Shown one piece after another: positions 1 to 8,287 of a stretch of 53,287 nucleotides of DNA. The first letter of the stretch is position 1, and each line of letters opens with the position of its first letter. Made by a program: the position numbers and the translations under genes. The notes under the pieces are model-generated. The model saw only the letters and a program-made list of their open reading frames with translations, did no database searches and was not told where the DNA came from. The stretch lies in the NCBI GenBank assembly GCA_014860455.1, contig JACZJQ010000082.1, positions 1 through 53,287 on the forward strand. Direction: 5' to 3'. The stretch is from Bryobacteraceae bacterium (GTDB lineage Bacteria; Acidobacteriota; Terriglobia; Bryobacterales; Bryobacteraceae).

Positions 1-458
1 TTGATGTCCAGACCCTGAAATCCTGTACCCAGCAATGGCAGCGCTACTGAACGGGCCCCATGTCGCGTAATATCCCTGATGTGGGTTCGCAGCACTGAAA
101 GCAGCGGGCTGAGGTCGAACTCGGGCGAGGAGTCCAACGGCGAGATCTCCAAGACCCAGAGACTCGAGAACGCATCGCAGGCCGGTGCCGGAAATCGATG
201 TAGGTTCGGGTGAACTGACTCAACATCGGCCGGAAGTCCAACTCCGAAAGATATGGCGAAGCGACGGTGGATAGCTCCAAGGATTGAGCTCGGAATCGGT
301 AGAAAGTCGCCTTGAAAAGCCGAGACGATGAGCGCGTCGGAGTGCTTTGCGAGGATGTCACCGGCGTAGCACTCGACCCGCAAGGGCGGCGCTCCACCGC
401 GCGGAATCTCGGAATGGCTGAAGAGGTATGCACCCCTTCCTTCAATATCAGCCTTCAC
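1..458 (-). CDS. macro-domain-like protein, C-terminus cut by window edge
   Basis: This frame stays open from a TGA at 486-488 to the left edge of the window. The only start codon near its beginning is GTG at 458, so the visible part is about 152 residues. The peptide includes DALIVSAFQGDF near residue 45 and SVALPLLGTGFQG close to the window edge; the second resembles the glycine-rich ADP-ribose-binding loop of macro domains, and the pattern fits macro-like domains found in bacterial defence or signalling proteins. It is divergent from the ARPP-1 gene across a palindrome-rich spacer. The competing open frame on the same strand (44-445) reads as arginine/serine-rich noise, so this frame is preferred. 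Domain assignment is by motif only, and the rest of the protein lies outside the window. Confidence 0.6.
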   Translation of the reverse strand, partial: MKADIEGRGAYLFSHSEIPRGGAPPLRVECYAGDILAKHSDALIVSAFQGDFLPIPSSILGAIHRRFAISFGVGLPADVESVHPNLHRFPAPACDAFSSLWVLEISPLDSSPEFDLSPLLSVLRTHIRDITRHGARSVALPLLGTGFQGLDI

Positions 459-484
459 GGTGACCTGCCCGAAGGACCAAGCAT

Positions 485-520
485 ATCAACCAGAGTTGAT
501 TGGAATCAACTAGAGTTGGC
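485..520. promoter_or_regulatory. phased operator-like half-site array
   Basis: Half-sites alternate in orientation every 10 bp: ATCAAC at 485, GTTGAT at 495, ATCAAC at 505 and a degenerate GTTGGC at 515. Positions 494-511 form a palindrome with 8-bp arms (AGTTGATT, AATCAACT) around GG. The array sits in the spacer between two divergent genes, as expected for a repressor or activator site that controls both. The regulator is unknown. Confidence 0.5.
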
Positions 521-591
521 TAGCGCTCCTTCGCAAGGTATTGATTCCACAGCGTGTGGTCGTTGGGCAGGAACTTGCATTCGCTGGGTGT

Positions 592-1602
592 ATGCAAAGC
601 CACGAAATCCAAGAGAGGCTGGGCGAACTCCGCGTAGGCCCGCCAGTCGCCTTCCGGAACCTAAGCATCATCGCTCTCTCATGTCCTGATGGCGCCGCCT
701 GCCCGCCGTACATCCTGCTTGACGAAGCAATTGACCAGGGAGCTTTGCTGATCAGAGAGGTCTCAGCGGATGGGTCAGTCCCGGACCTGCAAGTGACCAA
801 CTCCGCTGATCGGCCGGTCCTCATCATAGACGGCGAAGAACTGGTCGGAGCGAAACAAAACCGCGTTCTGAATTTGACCGTGCTCGTCCCAGCGCGTTCA
901 ACAATCCGAATCCCAGTTTCCTGCGTTGAGGCAGGCAGGTGGGCCTATGAGTCGCCATCGTTCCGATCCGCGCCTCACGCCCAATACGCGAGAGGGAGGG
1001 CAACTCGCGCTGCACACGTCACGGAGTCCCTGCGGTCGTCGGGAGAGCGCAGGTCGAACCAAGTGGATGTCTGGGCGGACCTGGAGGAGAAGGCCAGTCG
1101 GCTCGGAACGCATTCCGCGACCGGCGCCATGATGGCCATGTACCTGGACCACGCGCCTCAGATCGAAGAGTACGCTCAGGCCTTTTATTCCGGCACCCAG
1201 CAGTGCGGAGCCGTGTTCGCCATCAATGGGGAGGTCCGAGGGATCGACCTGTTCGACCATTCCCACACGCTTCGGACAGCACTTCCAAAGCTGGTTCGTG
1301 GCTACGCTCTCGACGCAATCGATGAACCTCAGCCCGGAGCTGCCGAGGCTTCAGCAGACGCGGCCGCGGAATTCTTGAAGAGAGTCGGCGCCGCGGATGC
1401 GATGAAGGTGGCAGCACTTGGAATCGGAGCAGACCTGCGAATCGAGTCTGACGACGTTGATGGGGGGGCACTGAGCGCCGATGGGAAGTTGGTTCATCTC
1501 TTCGCCTTCCGACGCACCCGGCGTGGCAAGGAAACACCGTCTCGTGTCTCTGCCCGCATGTCCCGACCATCGCGGCGACACCAGCGACCTCGAACTGAGT
1601 AA
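592..1602 (+). CDS. ARPP-1 (DUF6569)-type protein
   Basis: The protein carries the conserved blocks of the ARPP-1 family (ARG and rhodanese-phosphatase-superfamily-associated protein): a leading GPPVAFRNLSIIAL, then DGEELVGAKQNRVLNL, then PVSCVEAGRW, and a final GKLVHLFAF. The family has no firmly established biochemical activity. ATG 592 gives 336 aa and fits the usual family N-terminus; a TTG at 541 would add 17 residues that do not look conserved. The last 30 residues are an arginine-rich tail beyond the family domain. It is divergent from the macro-domain-like gene, and both may share the operator-like array between them. It lies 47 bp upstream of sbcD on the same strand. Confidence 0.75.
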   Translation: MQSHEIQERLGELRVGPPVAFRNLSIIALSCPDGAACPPYILLDEAIDQGALLIREVSADGSVPDLQVTNSADRPVLIIDGEELVGAKQNRVLNLTVLVPARSTIRIPVSCVEAGRWAYESPSFRSAPHAQYARGRATRAAHVTESLRSSGERRSNQVDVWADLEEKASRLGTHSATGAMMAMYLDHAPQIEEYAQAFYSGTQQCGAVFAINGEVRGIDLFDHSHTLRTALPKLVRGYALDAIDEPQPGAAEASADAAAEFLKRVGAADAMKVAALGIGADLRIESDDVDGGALSADGKLVHLFAFRRTRRGKETPSRVSARMSRPSRRHQRPRTE

Positions 1603-1649
1603 TTCGTAGGCCGCCACAAAAAATAACAACCCAACCATCCGGAGAACTT

Positions 1650-2798
1650 ATGAGAATCTTGCATACCGCAGACCTACACCTGGGCCGTTCGCTCCACGGG
1701 CAGTCGCTGTTGGAAGATCAGGCGCACGTCTTGGATCAATTGGTGTCCATGGCGCGGGCAGAATGCCCTGACGTCCTCATCGTCGCGGGCGACATCTATG
1801 ATCGGGCCGTTCCGCCCGCAGACGCAGTGACGCTTCTGGACGATGTGATCGCCAGGCTCACACTGGACTGCAAGCTTCCCGTGATCCTGGTGCCCGGCAA
1901 CCATGACAGTCCTGAGAGGCTCACTTTTGGAGCCAGAATTCTGAGCACCTGCAACCTTCACATCTTCAGTAGCTTCGGCCCCAATAACGTCGTGAGCCTC
2001 TCGGATCAACACGGTCCAGTGGACATCTATAGCGTTCCGTTTGCCGAGCCGCCAGTTGCCCGGCAGGAGCTGGATTGCCCGGAGATTATGGATCACAACT
2101 CGGCAATCCAAGAGGTTGTCCGCCGTATTCGGGAAACCAGAGTCGCGGGCCGGAGGAGCGTTCTGCTCGCCCACGGGTTTGTAGCGGGAGGGGAGGCCAC
2201 CGAATCGGAGCGGCCCCTGGTAGTCGGTGGCGCTGGAGCTGTTGAGCCTGCTGGGCTGGCAGGATTTGACTATGTCGCGCTCGGGCATCTGCACCGGCCC
2301 CAGACTGCAGGCCACGAGAACATCCACTACGCCGGGTCCATCCTGGCCTACAGCTTTGCCGAAGCCGGCCAGGTCAAGTCGGTGAACTTGGTGGAAATCG
2401 GCGCCTGGGGGGATTGCAAGGTCGAGCGGCTTCCGTTGCGGCCCCGCCATGCGGTCCGCTGTGCAACCGGGCTGTTCGAGGACCTGAAGAAGGGGTCAGC
2501 CGCCGGCGCCGCGATCGACGACTATCTCATGATCACGCTCCAGGACCGTGGCCCCGTTCTCGATGCCATGGGGCAACTCCGGCAGATCTATCCCAACTTG
2601 CTTCACGTCCAGCGCGCCGAGCCCGTTATCTCAGGTGAAGCCGCGGCGGTGAGGTTGGACCACCGTCGCACTTCGACCGACCAATTGTTCTCGTCCTTTT
2701 TCCGCCAGGTCACCGGTCAGGATCTGACCGAGGCCGAGTCCGCGGCGTTCGCGGAAGTCTACCAGCAGTCCCAGATCGAAATGAGGGAGGCAGCCTAA
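1650..2798 (+). CDS. sbcD: SbcD nuclease subunit
   Basis: Mre11-type metallophosphoesterase of 382 aa, the nuclease half of the SbcCD complex that cuts DNA hairpins and protein-blocked ends. Metal-binding motifs are intact: D8-L-H10, G47-D48, GNHD at 83-86, AHG at 174-176 and GHLH at 212-215. The start is ATG 1650, preceded by GGAG. Its TAA overlaps the sbcC ATG (TAATG), so the two are translationally coupled. SbcCD is usually chromosomal, but here it lies within what appears to be an integrated element, so it may be cargo or an anti-host or replication factor of that element. Confidence 0.95.
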   Translation: MRILHTADLHLGRSLHGQSLLEDQAHVLDQLVSMARAECPDVLIVAGDIYDRAVPPADAVTLLDDVIARLTLDCKLPVILVPGNHDSPERLTFGARILSTCNLHIFSSFGPNNVVSLSDQHGPVDIYSVPFAEPPVARQELDCPEIMDHNSAIQEVVRRIRETRVAGRRSVLLAHGFVAGGEATESERPLVVGGAGAVEPAGLAGFDYVALGHLHRPQTAGHENIHYAGSILAYSFAEAGQVKSVNLVEIGAWGDCKVERLPLRPRHAVRCATGLFEDLKKGSAAGAAIDDYLMITLQDRGPVLDAMGQLRQIYPNLLHVQRAEPVISGEAAAVRLDHRRTSTDQLFSSFFRQVTGQDLTEAESAAFAEVYQQSQIEMREAA

Positions 2799-5700
2799 TG
2801 AAAGCCGTACGTTTAACCGTCAAAGGATTTGGTCCGTATGTCGAAGAGCAGGAAGTCGACTTCCTGCAGCTCAAGGATGCGGCCTTGTACTTGATCACCG
2901 GACCGACCGGGTCCGGGAAGACCACCATCCTCGATGCCATTTGCTTCAGCCTTTACGGCGACACTTCCGGCGGGGGCCGGGATGGACGTCAGATGCGGAG
3001 TGATTTCCTGCAACCCACCCAGGTCACCGAGATCACATTCGACTTCGACATCGGGCCGGACTCGTATCGGGTCCGGCGCACTCCGGCCCAAGTGCGGCTA
3101 CGTCGCCGCGGTACCGGCACCACCGAAGAGCCGGCGACGGCAACGCTCTGGCGGCGGACTGGAGTCACGGATCCGAACAGCGACGGCGAGGTTCTCGCCC
3201 CCCAACCGACCACTGTGACCGAGAAGGTGACGGAGTTGCTGGGCTTCGAGTGCGGGCAGTTCCGCCAGGTGGTCCTCCTGCCGCAGGGCGAGTTCCGGAA
3301 GTTCCTGTCCGCCACTTCGCGCGAGCGCGAGCAGATTCTCGAGGTCCTGTTCCAGACCGAAACCTTCCGGCACATCGAGGAAGATCTGAAGGCTAAGGCC
3401 AAGGCGATCGAAGAGGAGATTCAGACTTCTCGGCAGAGGGTTGGCACCTTCCTGGAAGCCGCACAGGTCAAGTCAGAGGATGAGCTGTGCCAGCGGCGCG
3501 ACGCAGCGCACCAGCGTCTGCAGGAGGTCGACGGTGAGCTGGCCGTTGCCCGGCAAGCGGAGACCGACGCGCAGCAGACCCTGGAGGTCGCCCGCAGCAC
3601 CGCCGAAAAGTTGGCTGAAGTGGGGGCTGCCGAAATCGCCCTCTCGGCTGTTCAGGGCCGGCAGGCCATTGTGGCAGCGGCGAAGGCCAAGGCCGCGGCG
3701 GCGCGGAGGGCGGAACAGCTTATCGACTTGGAACGCTCGGTCCAGACACGTATTGGAGAGCATTCCACGGCGGAGGCGAAAAGCAAGACCTGCCAGCGCG
3801 AACGCCTCGAAGCGGAACAGGCACAGTCGAAGGCCCGCGACCAGCTCACGGCGGAAGAAGGACGCCAGGAAGAACGCACTGAAGCCGGGCGCGAGGTGCA
3901 ACGCCTTTCGGGACTGCGGGAACGGGTGGAGAAGATCGTGCTCGCAGGGACGGAGCTTGAACACGCAGAGCGGGAGCACCAACAGGAAGCAGCCGAGTGC
4001 AGCCGTCTTGAATCCGAGGTGCAGCGCCTCACTCAGGAAGTCGCTTTGCGCGAAGAGCGCATCACGGCACTGCGGACTTCAGGGCAACGGGCAGAGTTCT
4101 TGTCGCTCCACGAGCAGAAGCTGGACAGCGCACTCCAGAGCCGGCGCCGCCTGGATCAGGTGAACGCCGAGTTGGGCGGCGCCAATCGCCGCTTGGAGAA
4201 AGCTGAAGCGGCGTTCCACCAGAAGAACGACACCGTGCGGGAAGCCCGGCAGCGCCTGGAGCAGCTGCAGGGTGAATGGATTGCAGGCCAGGCTGCGATT
4301 CTCGCCTCCACACTCACTTCGGGGTGTCCCTGCCCCGTATGTGGTTCGACGGAGCACCCGGCACCCGCGAGTTCGGAGGGAGCGCTTCCCGCTGAGCAGG
4401 ATTTGAAACAGCTCCAGGTAAAGCTGCGTGACCTGGAGGCGCAGACCGAGCAGCAGAGGAAGCTGGCGGACCAGTCCAGGAACGACGTCACCCGGCTGAC
4501 GACGGAGGCTGCAGGCCTCACCGCGCAACTGGGCGAAGCCGCTGCGATGGCGGTGCACGAGCTTGAGGCACAACTGGCACAGACCCACCAGCAGCTTGGC
4601 GACGCCCGTCGCGCCGTTGAAGAGGCGAGCATCCTTGCGGTAGCGCAGGTTCGCGATCGTGGCACCTTGGCCGACTTGTCAACGCAGATGAGCGCAGCAA
4701 GGTTGCGTTTGCAGGGCGCATCGAACCGTCACGCTGCGGCGCGCCAGGCAGTGGCGGAACGCCAGGATGGAGTGCCCGAAGCTTTGCGGACGGTGGAGTT
4801 GCTCGATGCCGCGATTGGCACCGCCGCTGCACGGCTCCAGGAGCTGACCTCGGCATACGAGGCTGCACGAACTGCCGTGGAGGAATCCGGCCGCGAAGCC
4901 GCTCGCTGTGTTGCTGCCCACGAGGCGGCCGACACTGCCACCGCCATAGCAGCGGAGCGGGCGCGGGAGGTTCAGGCTCAGTTCATGACGCGGCTTGCCG
5001 ACCTTGGATTCAGCAGTTCTGCCGAATTTGACGCGGCGAAGAAGACCGTGCCTCAGGTAGCGCAGATGGAAAGTGAAGTGCGTCAGTTCGAAGCGGACTT
5101 GGCCGCTGCGCAGTCCCGGATGGAACTCGCCAGCCAGAATGCCGCCGGACTTCAACCGCCCGACATCGAAGCCTTTGAGCGGGGACTGCAGGCGGCCAAG
5201 GCGAAGGTTGCTGCGCTTGTGACGGACCAGCACCAGTGCTCCGAAATCGTCAAAGCCGCCGATCGGTTTCTGAACCAGCTCAAAGAGGCACGCGAGAAGC
5301 TGCAGACCCTGGAGATCGCGCATAGCGTGTACGGAAAGATCGCCGACGTTGCCTGCGGAGACAATCAAATGCGGATCACGTTCCAGCGGTTTGTTCAGGG
5401 GACGCTATTCGAGGATGTTCTTCAGGCGGCCTCTCTGCGGCTGCGGAAGATGAGTAAGGGGCGATTCGAACTTCAACGCGCGCTCCGCGCCGCCGATGGC
5501 CGCCAGTCCGGTGGCTTGGACATCGTAGTACTCGATAGCCACACCGGGACGACGCGACCCGTGTCTTCACTATCCGGGGGCGAGGGCTTCATGGCCTCGC
5601 TGTCGCTCGCCCTGGGGCTCGCCGATGTCGTTCAGAACCACGCCGGCGGGGTTCGCCTGGAATCGCTGTTCATCGACGAAGGCTTCGGTTCCCTTGATGC

Positions 5701-5884
5701 GGAGGCGCTGGATCAGGCGCTCCAGGTGCTGACGGAACTCCGGCAAGGGGGCCGTTCCATCGGCATCATCTCCCATGTTGCCGAGCTGAAGGAGAGGATC
5801 AGCACGCGGATCGAAGTAGTGCCGCAGGCCAGGGGTAGCATCGCGCGCATTGTAGGCGGGATCCCTGCCGCGGCCGTGAACTAA
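2798..5884 (+). CDS. sbcC: SbcC ATPase subunit
   Basis: Rad50-type SMC-like ATPase of 1028 aa that partners SbcD. Visible parts in order: Walker A GPTGSGKTT at 35-43; Q-loop region VVLLPQGEF near 160; a long alanine/glutamine/glutamate-rich coiled coil; a zinc hook CPVCG near residue 510; a second coiled coil; ABC signature LSGGEG at about 925-930; and Walker B with catalytic Glu (FIDEGFG) near 960. Length and architecture are normal for the family. It is translated from an ATG overlapping the sbcD stop. A GC-rich hairpin follows the stop codon. Confidence 0.95.
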   Translation: MKAVRLTVKGFGPYVEEQEVDFLQLKDAALYLITGPTGSGKTTILDAICFSLYGDTSGGGRDGRQMRSDFLQPTQVTEITFDFDIGPDSYRVRRTPAQVRLRRRGTGTTEEPATATLWRRTGVTDPNSDGEVLAPQPTTVTEKVTELLGFECGQFRQVVLLPQGEFRKFLSATSREREQILEVLFQTETFRHIEEDLKAKAKAIEEEIQTSRQRVGTFLEAAQVKSEDELCQRRDAAHQRLQEVDGELAVARQAETDAQQTLEVARSTAEKLAEVGAAEIALSAVQGRQAIVAAAKAKAAAARRAEQLIDLERSVQTRIGEHSTAEAKSKTCQRERLEAEQAQSKARDQLTAEEGRQEERTEAGREVQRLSGLRERVEKIVLAGTELEHAEREHQQEAAECSRLESEVQRLTQEVALREERITALRTSGQRAEFLSLHEQKLDSALQSRRRLDQVNAELGGANRRLEKAEAAFHQKNDTVREARQRLEQLQGEWIAGQAAILASTLTSGCPCPVCGSTEHPAPASSEGALPAEQDLKQLQVKLRDLEAQTEQQRKLADQSRNDVTRLTTEAAGLTAQLGEAAAMAVHELEAQLAQTHQQLGDARRAVEEASILAVAQVRDRGTLADLSTQMSAARLRLQGASNRHAAARQAVAERQDGVPEALRTVELLDAAIGTAAARLQELTSAYEAARTAVEESGREAARCVAAHEAADTATAIAAERAREVQAQFMTRLADLGFSSSAEFDAAKKTVPQVAQMESEVRQFEADLAAAQSRMELASQNAAGLQPPDIEAFERGLQAAKAKVAALVTDQHQCSEIVKAADRFLNQLKEAREKLQTLEIAHSVYGKIADVACGDNQMRITFQRFVQGTLFEDVLQAASLRLRKMSKGRFELQRALRAADGRQSGGLDIVVLDSHTGTTRPVSSLSGGEGFMASLSLALGLADVVQNHAGGVRLESLFIDEGFGSLDAEALDQALQVLTELRQGGRSIGIISHVAELKERISTRIEVVPQARGSIARIVGGIPAAAVN

Positions 5885-5893
5885 CAGTATCGG

Positions 5894-5926
5894 GGGCGGG
5901 CCCGGTGCGACGACGCCGGCCCGCCC
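5894..5926 (+). other. GC-rich hairpin between sbcC and the next gene
   Basis: Arms GGGCGGGC (5894-5901) and GCCCGCCC (5919-5926) can pair, with a further CCGG/CCG extension inward. There is no T-tract, so a standard intrinsic terminator is not supported. It could be an attenuator or an mRNA stability structure. The Shine-Dalgarno of the next gene follows about 10 nt later. Confidence 0.4.
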
Positions 5927-5946
5927 ACAGCCACGAGAGGAGAAGA

Positions 5947-7098
5947 ATGAAGCACGAGTACAATCCGAAGAATTTCCTGCGAATCGCCTCGCCGGACCTG
6001 CTGCAGACGTACTTCGAGCAGCGCGGCTTGCTTGCGTCCTACAACTGGGAGAGCTGTGATGCCGAATCCCTGTTCGCATTGCTGTCTGAGATTCCGCCTG
6101 ATGTCCGGCAGGCAGTTTCAGTGGACTTCCAAAACGTTTTTGTTTTGGCGTGTAAGAAGGGCATCGCTACTCTCATCGACGCAGGGAGGGCGCAAGGGGT
6201 CGATCTGGCTGCAGTGGAGAAAGGGCGGGCCTCTATTGACAAGGTATTGCGGGTTTTGATCGATCACCCTGCCGTCTTTCAACTGGCATGCAGCTTCGTC
6301 TGGGCCGATGGACTCCAGCGTTACTGGTACCGCCGCCGCGATTTCCCGCCACCGCTTTCCGGTCTGAAAGAACCCTCAATCGCAGCGCTCCAAAGTGCTT
6401 TGTCGGCGTACTATTCGACCAACGAGGGCCGCGGCGAGTTTTGTCAGGTCGAGGTTCACGAACGGAACGGTGTCGACTACGTGATGGTCTACCTCGCGGA
6501 CTATCCGTCTGCAATCGTTTGCTTCGAGGGCTCGAACCAACTGAAGCGCAGCTTCCAGCGGCGGGCCTTTGATGTTGTGTTCAAGCTGGACCGCGTGTCG
6601 GGTGGACTAGAACTTTACGCCGAGGGAACCCGCCAGTTACGGGAGGATCTCGCCGGGATTCTCGTGCGGAGCATCCACGGGGAAACCGCGGCGCTCGACG
6701 ACGACGCACACGCAGTGTTTGACCTCGATCGCCTGAAGGATCCTGAGTTCCGATTCAAAATCGACCCTTCGGACGGGATCAAGTCGATGAAGCTGCGCTC
6801 CATGCGGTTGGGTGCCCCCGGTATTGATGGTGGGCGGATCACCTTCACCGCTCCGCCGCGCTCCAGGGAATACCGCCTGCATCGATTCATCGACCGCGGG
6901 TTGAACAACACCAACTACCCGTTGGCCACGTTGAAGGTGGAACATGTGACGATCCATGCCCAGATGCTGATTGGGAACCCGAGGCCCATGACCGTTACGT
7001 TCAACCTCAGCTCCAGCAATTCCTGCAACCTCAAAGACACGCCCGAACACAATGGCATCCGGGAGTGCCTGAAACGATCCGAGATCCTACGTGGATAA
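5947..7098 (+). CDS. uncharacterised protein, element-borne
   Basis: I do not recognise this 383-aa protein. The start is ATG 5947 because GAGAGGAG lies just upstream; an upstream in-frame extension to 5905 is arginine-rich and unlikely. It has no signal peptide or membrane segment and looks like a soluble alpha/beta protein with no obvious nucleotide-binding or nuclease motif. It overlaps the next gene by 8 nt, so the two are probably made together, and it follows sbcDC on the same strand. The grouping suggests a four-gene unit with SbcCD, but its role is unknown. Confidence 0.75.
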   Translation: MKHEYNPKNFLRIASPDLLQTYFEQRGLLASYNWESCDAESLFALLSEIPPDVRQAVSVDFQNVFVLACKKGIATLIDAGRAQGVDLAAVEKGRASIDKVLRVLIDHPAVFQLACSFVWADGLQRYWYRRRDFPPPLSGLKEPSIAALQSALSAYYSTNEGRGEFCQVEVHERNGVDYVMVYLADYPSAIVCFEGSNQLKRSFQRRAFDVVFKLDRVSGGLELYAEGTRQLREDLAGILVRSIHGETAALDDDAHAVFDLDRLKDPEFRFKIDPSDGIKSMKLRSMRLGAPGIDGGRITFTAPPRSREYRLHRFIDRGLNNTNYPLATLKVEHVTIHAQMLIGNPRPMTVTFNLSSSNSCNLKDTPEHNGIRECLKRSEILRG

Positions 7099-7963
7099 CG
7101 CACTTCAGCAGATTCTGATACGGGCTGAGTTGGAAGGTCATGCGATCGGGTTCGACGAAGCCCAGCAGTGGTCGGCCGTCGACGGCGGCGCTCTCGTTAA
7201 TCTGGGAATCCTCCGACCAGCAGATGACGCAGAGTACTTAACCTGCGATGCGTGCGACGATCCCCACGATGCAGAGGTCATTCGGGACTGCGGCCATGAT
7301 CCGCGAATCTACTGCCCAGATGTTGGGCTCTATCGGATTGGCGCTGACCGGCTCCGGCAATGGGAAGTGGACTTTGTGAGACTCGCGCATCTGCTATCCG
7401 GTGCACTGGGGCTGCATGGCGTGGTGCAGGAAGTGACTCGGGGACGGATCTGGCTTCTCGGGCGGCGACAGGTGACCAATCGAACCGCTGAGTTCTTCCT
7501 GGCGCACGGCCTTTCCCGTACCGACTCGCTCGATGTACTCCGAACTGCGGCGCGGCTACAAAGCTCTCCGGCTCCCATAGTCTTTGTTCCTGATCGTTTG
7601 CCTGAGCATGCCGAGTGGCGCGAAAACGGGCGCTTGCTGCTTCGTCTCAGTGAGTGGGCCCAGCTTGAGAATGGCGCCTTTACACTGCATTTACAGGCAT
7701 TTGAAGATCTTCACCGCCAAGTAGCAGACGATCTGGAAGGGCCCCTGCAAGCTACGCCCGAATCGGAACGCGACGCTCTGATAAAGCGCTTCTGCCGAGA
7801 TCACAACAACTGCACGGTCACTCAGATCTGCTTCTGGGCGAACGTCGATCGAGGTGATCTCAGCCGCTGGAAGAACGGCAGTAATTTGATCCCGGACGGA
7901 GGCGAACGTGCACTCCGGATCGAGCGGCTGCTGCAGCGTGGCTATAAGACCCGCACGGAATGA
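7091..7963 (+). CDS. uncharacterised protein with Cys cluster and C-terminal HTH-like region
   Basis: 290 aa from GTG 7091, overlapping the preceding gene. C52, C55, C67 and C75 could form a small zinc site. It is followed by a region (about 85-150) around LRQWEVDF and RGRIWLLGRRQV that resembles unannotated island-encoded proteins I have seen but cannot name. The last 60 residues include VTQICFWANVDRGDLSRWKNG, a plausible helix-turn-helix. Its coupling to the upstream unknown gene suggests a two-protein partnership, perhaps DNA-related. Function is not assigned. Confidence 0.7.
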   Translation: MDNALQQILIRAELEGHAIGFDEAQQWSAVDGGALVNLGILRPADDAEYLTCDACDDPHDAEVIRDCGHDPRIYCPDVGLYRIGADRLRQWEVDFVRLAHLLSGALGLHGVVQEVTRGRIWLLGRRQVTNRTAEFFLAHGLSRTDSLDVLRTAARLQSSPAPIVFVPDRLPEHAEWRENGRLLLRLSEWAQLENGAFTLHLQAFEDLHRQVADDLEGPLQATPESERDALIKRFCRDHNNCTVTQICFWANVDRGDLSRWKNGSNLIPDGGERALRIERLLQRGYKTRTE

Positions 7964-8029
7964 GCCCCAAATTTCCACCAACACCCCCAATATTGATCCC
8001 CAATAGGCCACTCGCCCGATCATGGACGC

Positions 8030-8287
8030 GTGGAACCGAATCGAACAAGCGCGGAGAGCCGAGAAACAGGCGAGCCGACGATTAAAACCTTGCTGGACGA
8101 GCGGGACGTGGCGCGGTGGATTCGCGTCTCCGTGGCTACCCTTCGTTACTGGCGCGGTGAAGGTAAGGGGCCCCGGTACCGCAAGGTCGGCCAACTGGTC
8201 CGCTATGCCCAGTCGGATGTCCAGGACTGGCTGAACACCCGTCCCGCCGGCGGCGAAGGTGTGGGCGAGGAGGCTTCCCGTGCCTGA
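8030..8287 (+). CDS. excisionase-like helix-turn-helix protein
   Basis: A short DNA-binding protein of 85 aa. The core DVARWIRVSVATLRYWR followed by GPRYRKVGQLVRY and DVQDWL matches the AlpA/MerR-like 'helix-turn-helix domain' proteins that act as excisionases or regulators in integrative elements. No ATG fits; GTG 8030 is one possible start, and a TTG near 8090 would leave only the HTH core. It overlaps the helicase gene that follows, whose GTG start lies 8 nt inside this stop. It may be the directionality factor for the tyrosine recombinase at 17,146 or the switch for the replication operon. Confidence 0.75.
   Translation: MEPNRTSAESRETGEPTIKTLLDERDVARWIRVSVATLRYWRGEGKGPRYRKVGQLVRYAQSDVQDWLNTRPAGGEGVGEEASRA

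Noticed and set aside
44-445. Minus-strand open frame of 133 aa at the left edge
   Set aside because: Ser/Arg-rich with no family features; the adjacent frame on the same strand encodes a coherent macro-like domain.
485-520. CRISPR-like array
   Set aside because: Units are only 6 nt and alternate in orientation at 10-bp steps, which fits an operator and not repeats with spacers.
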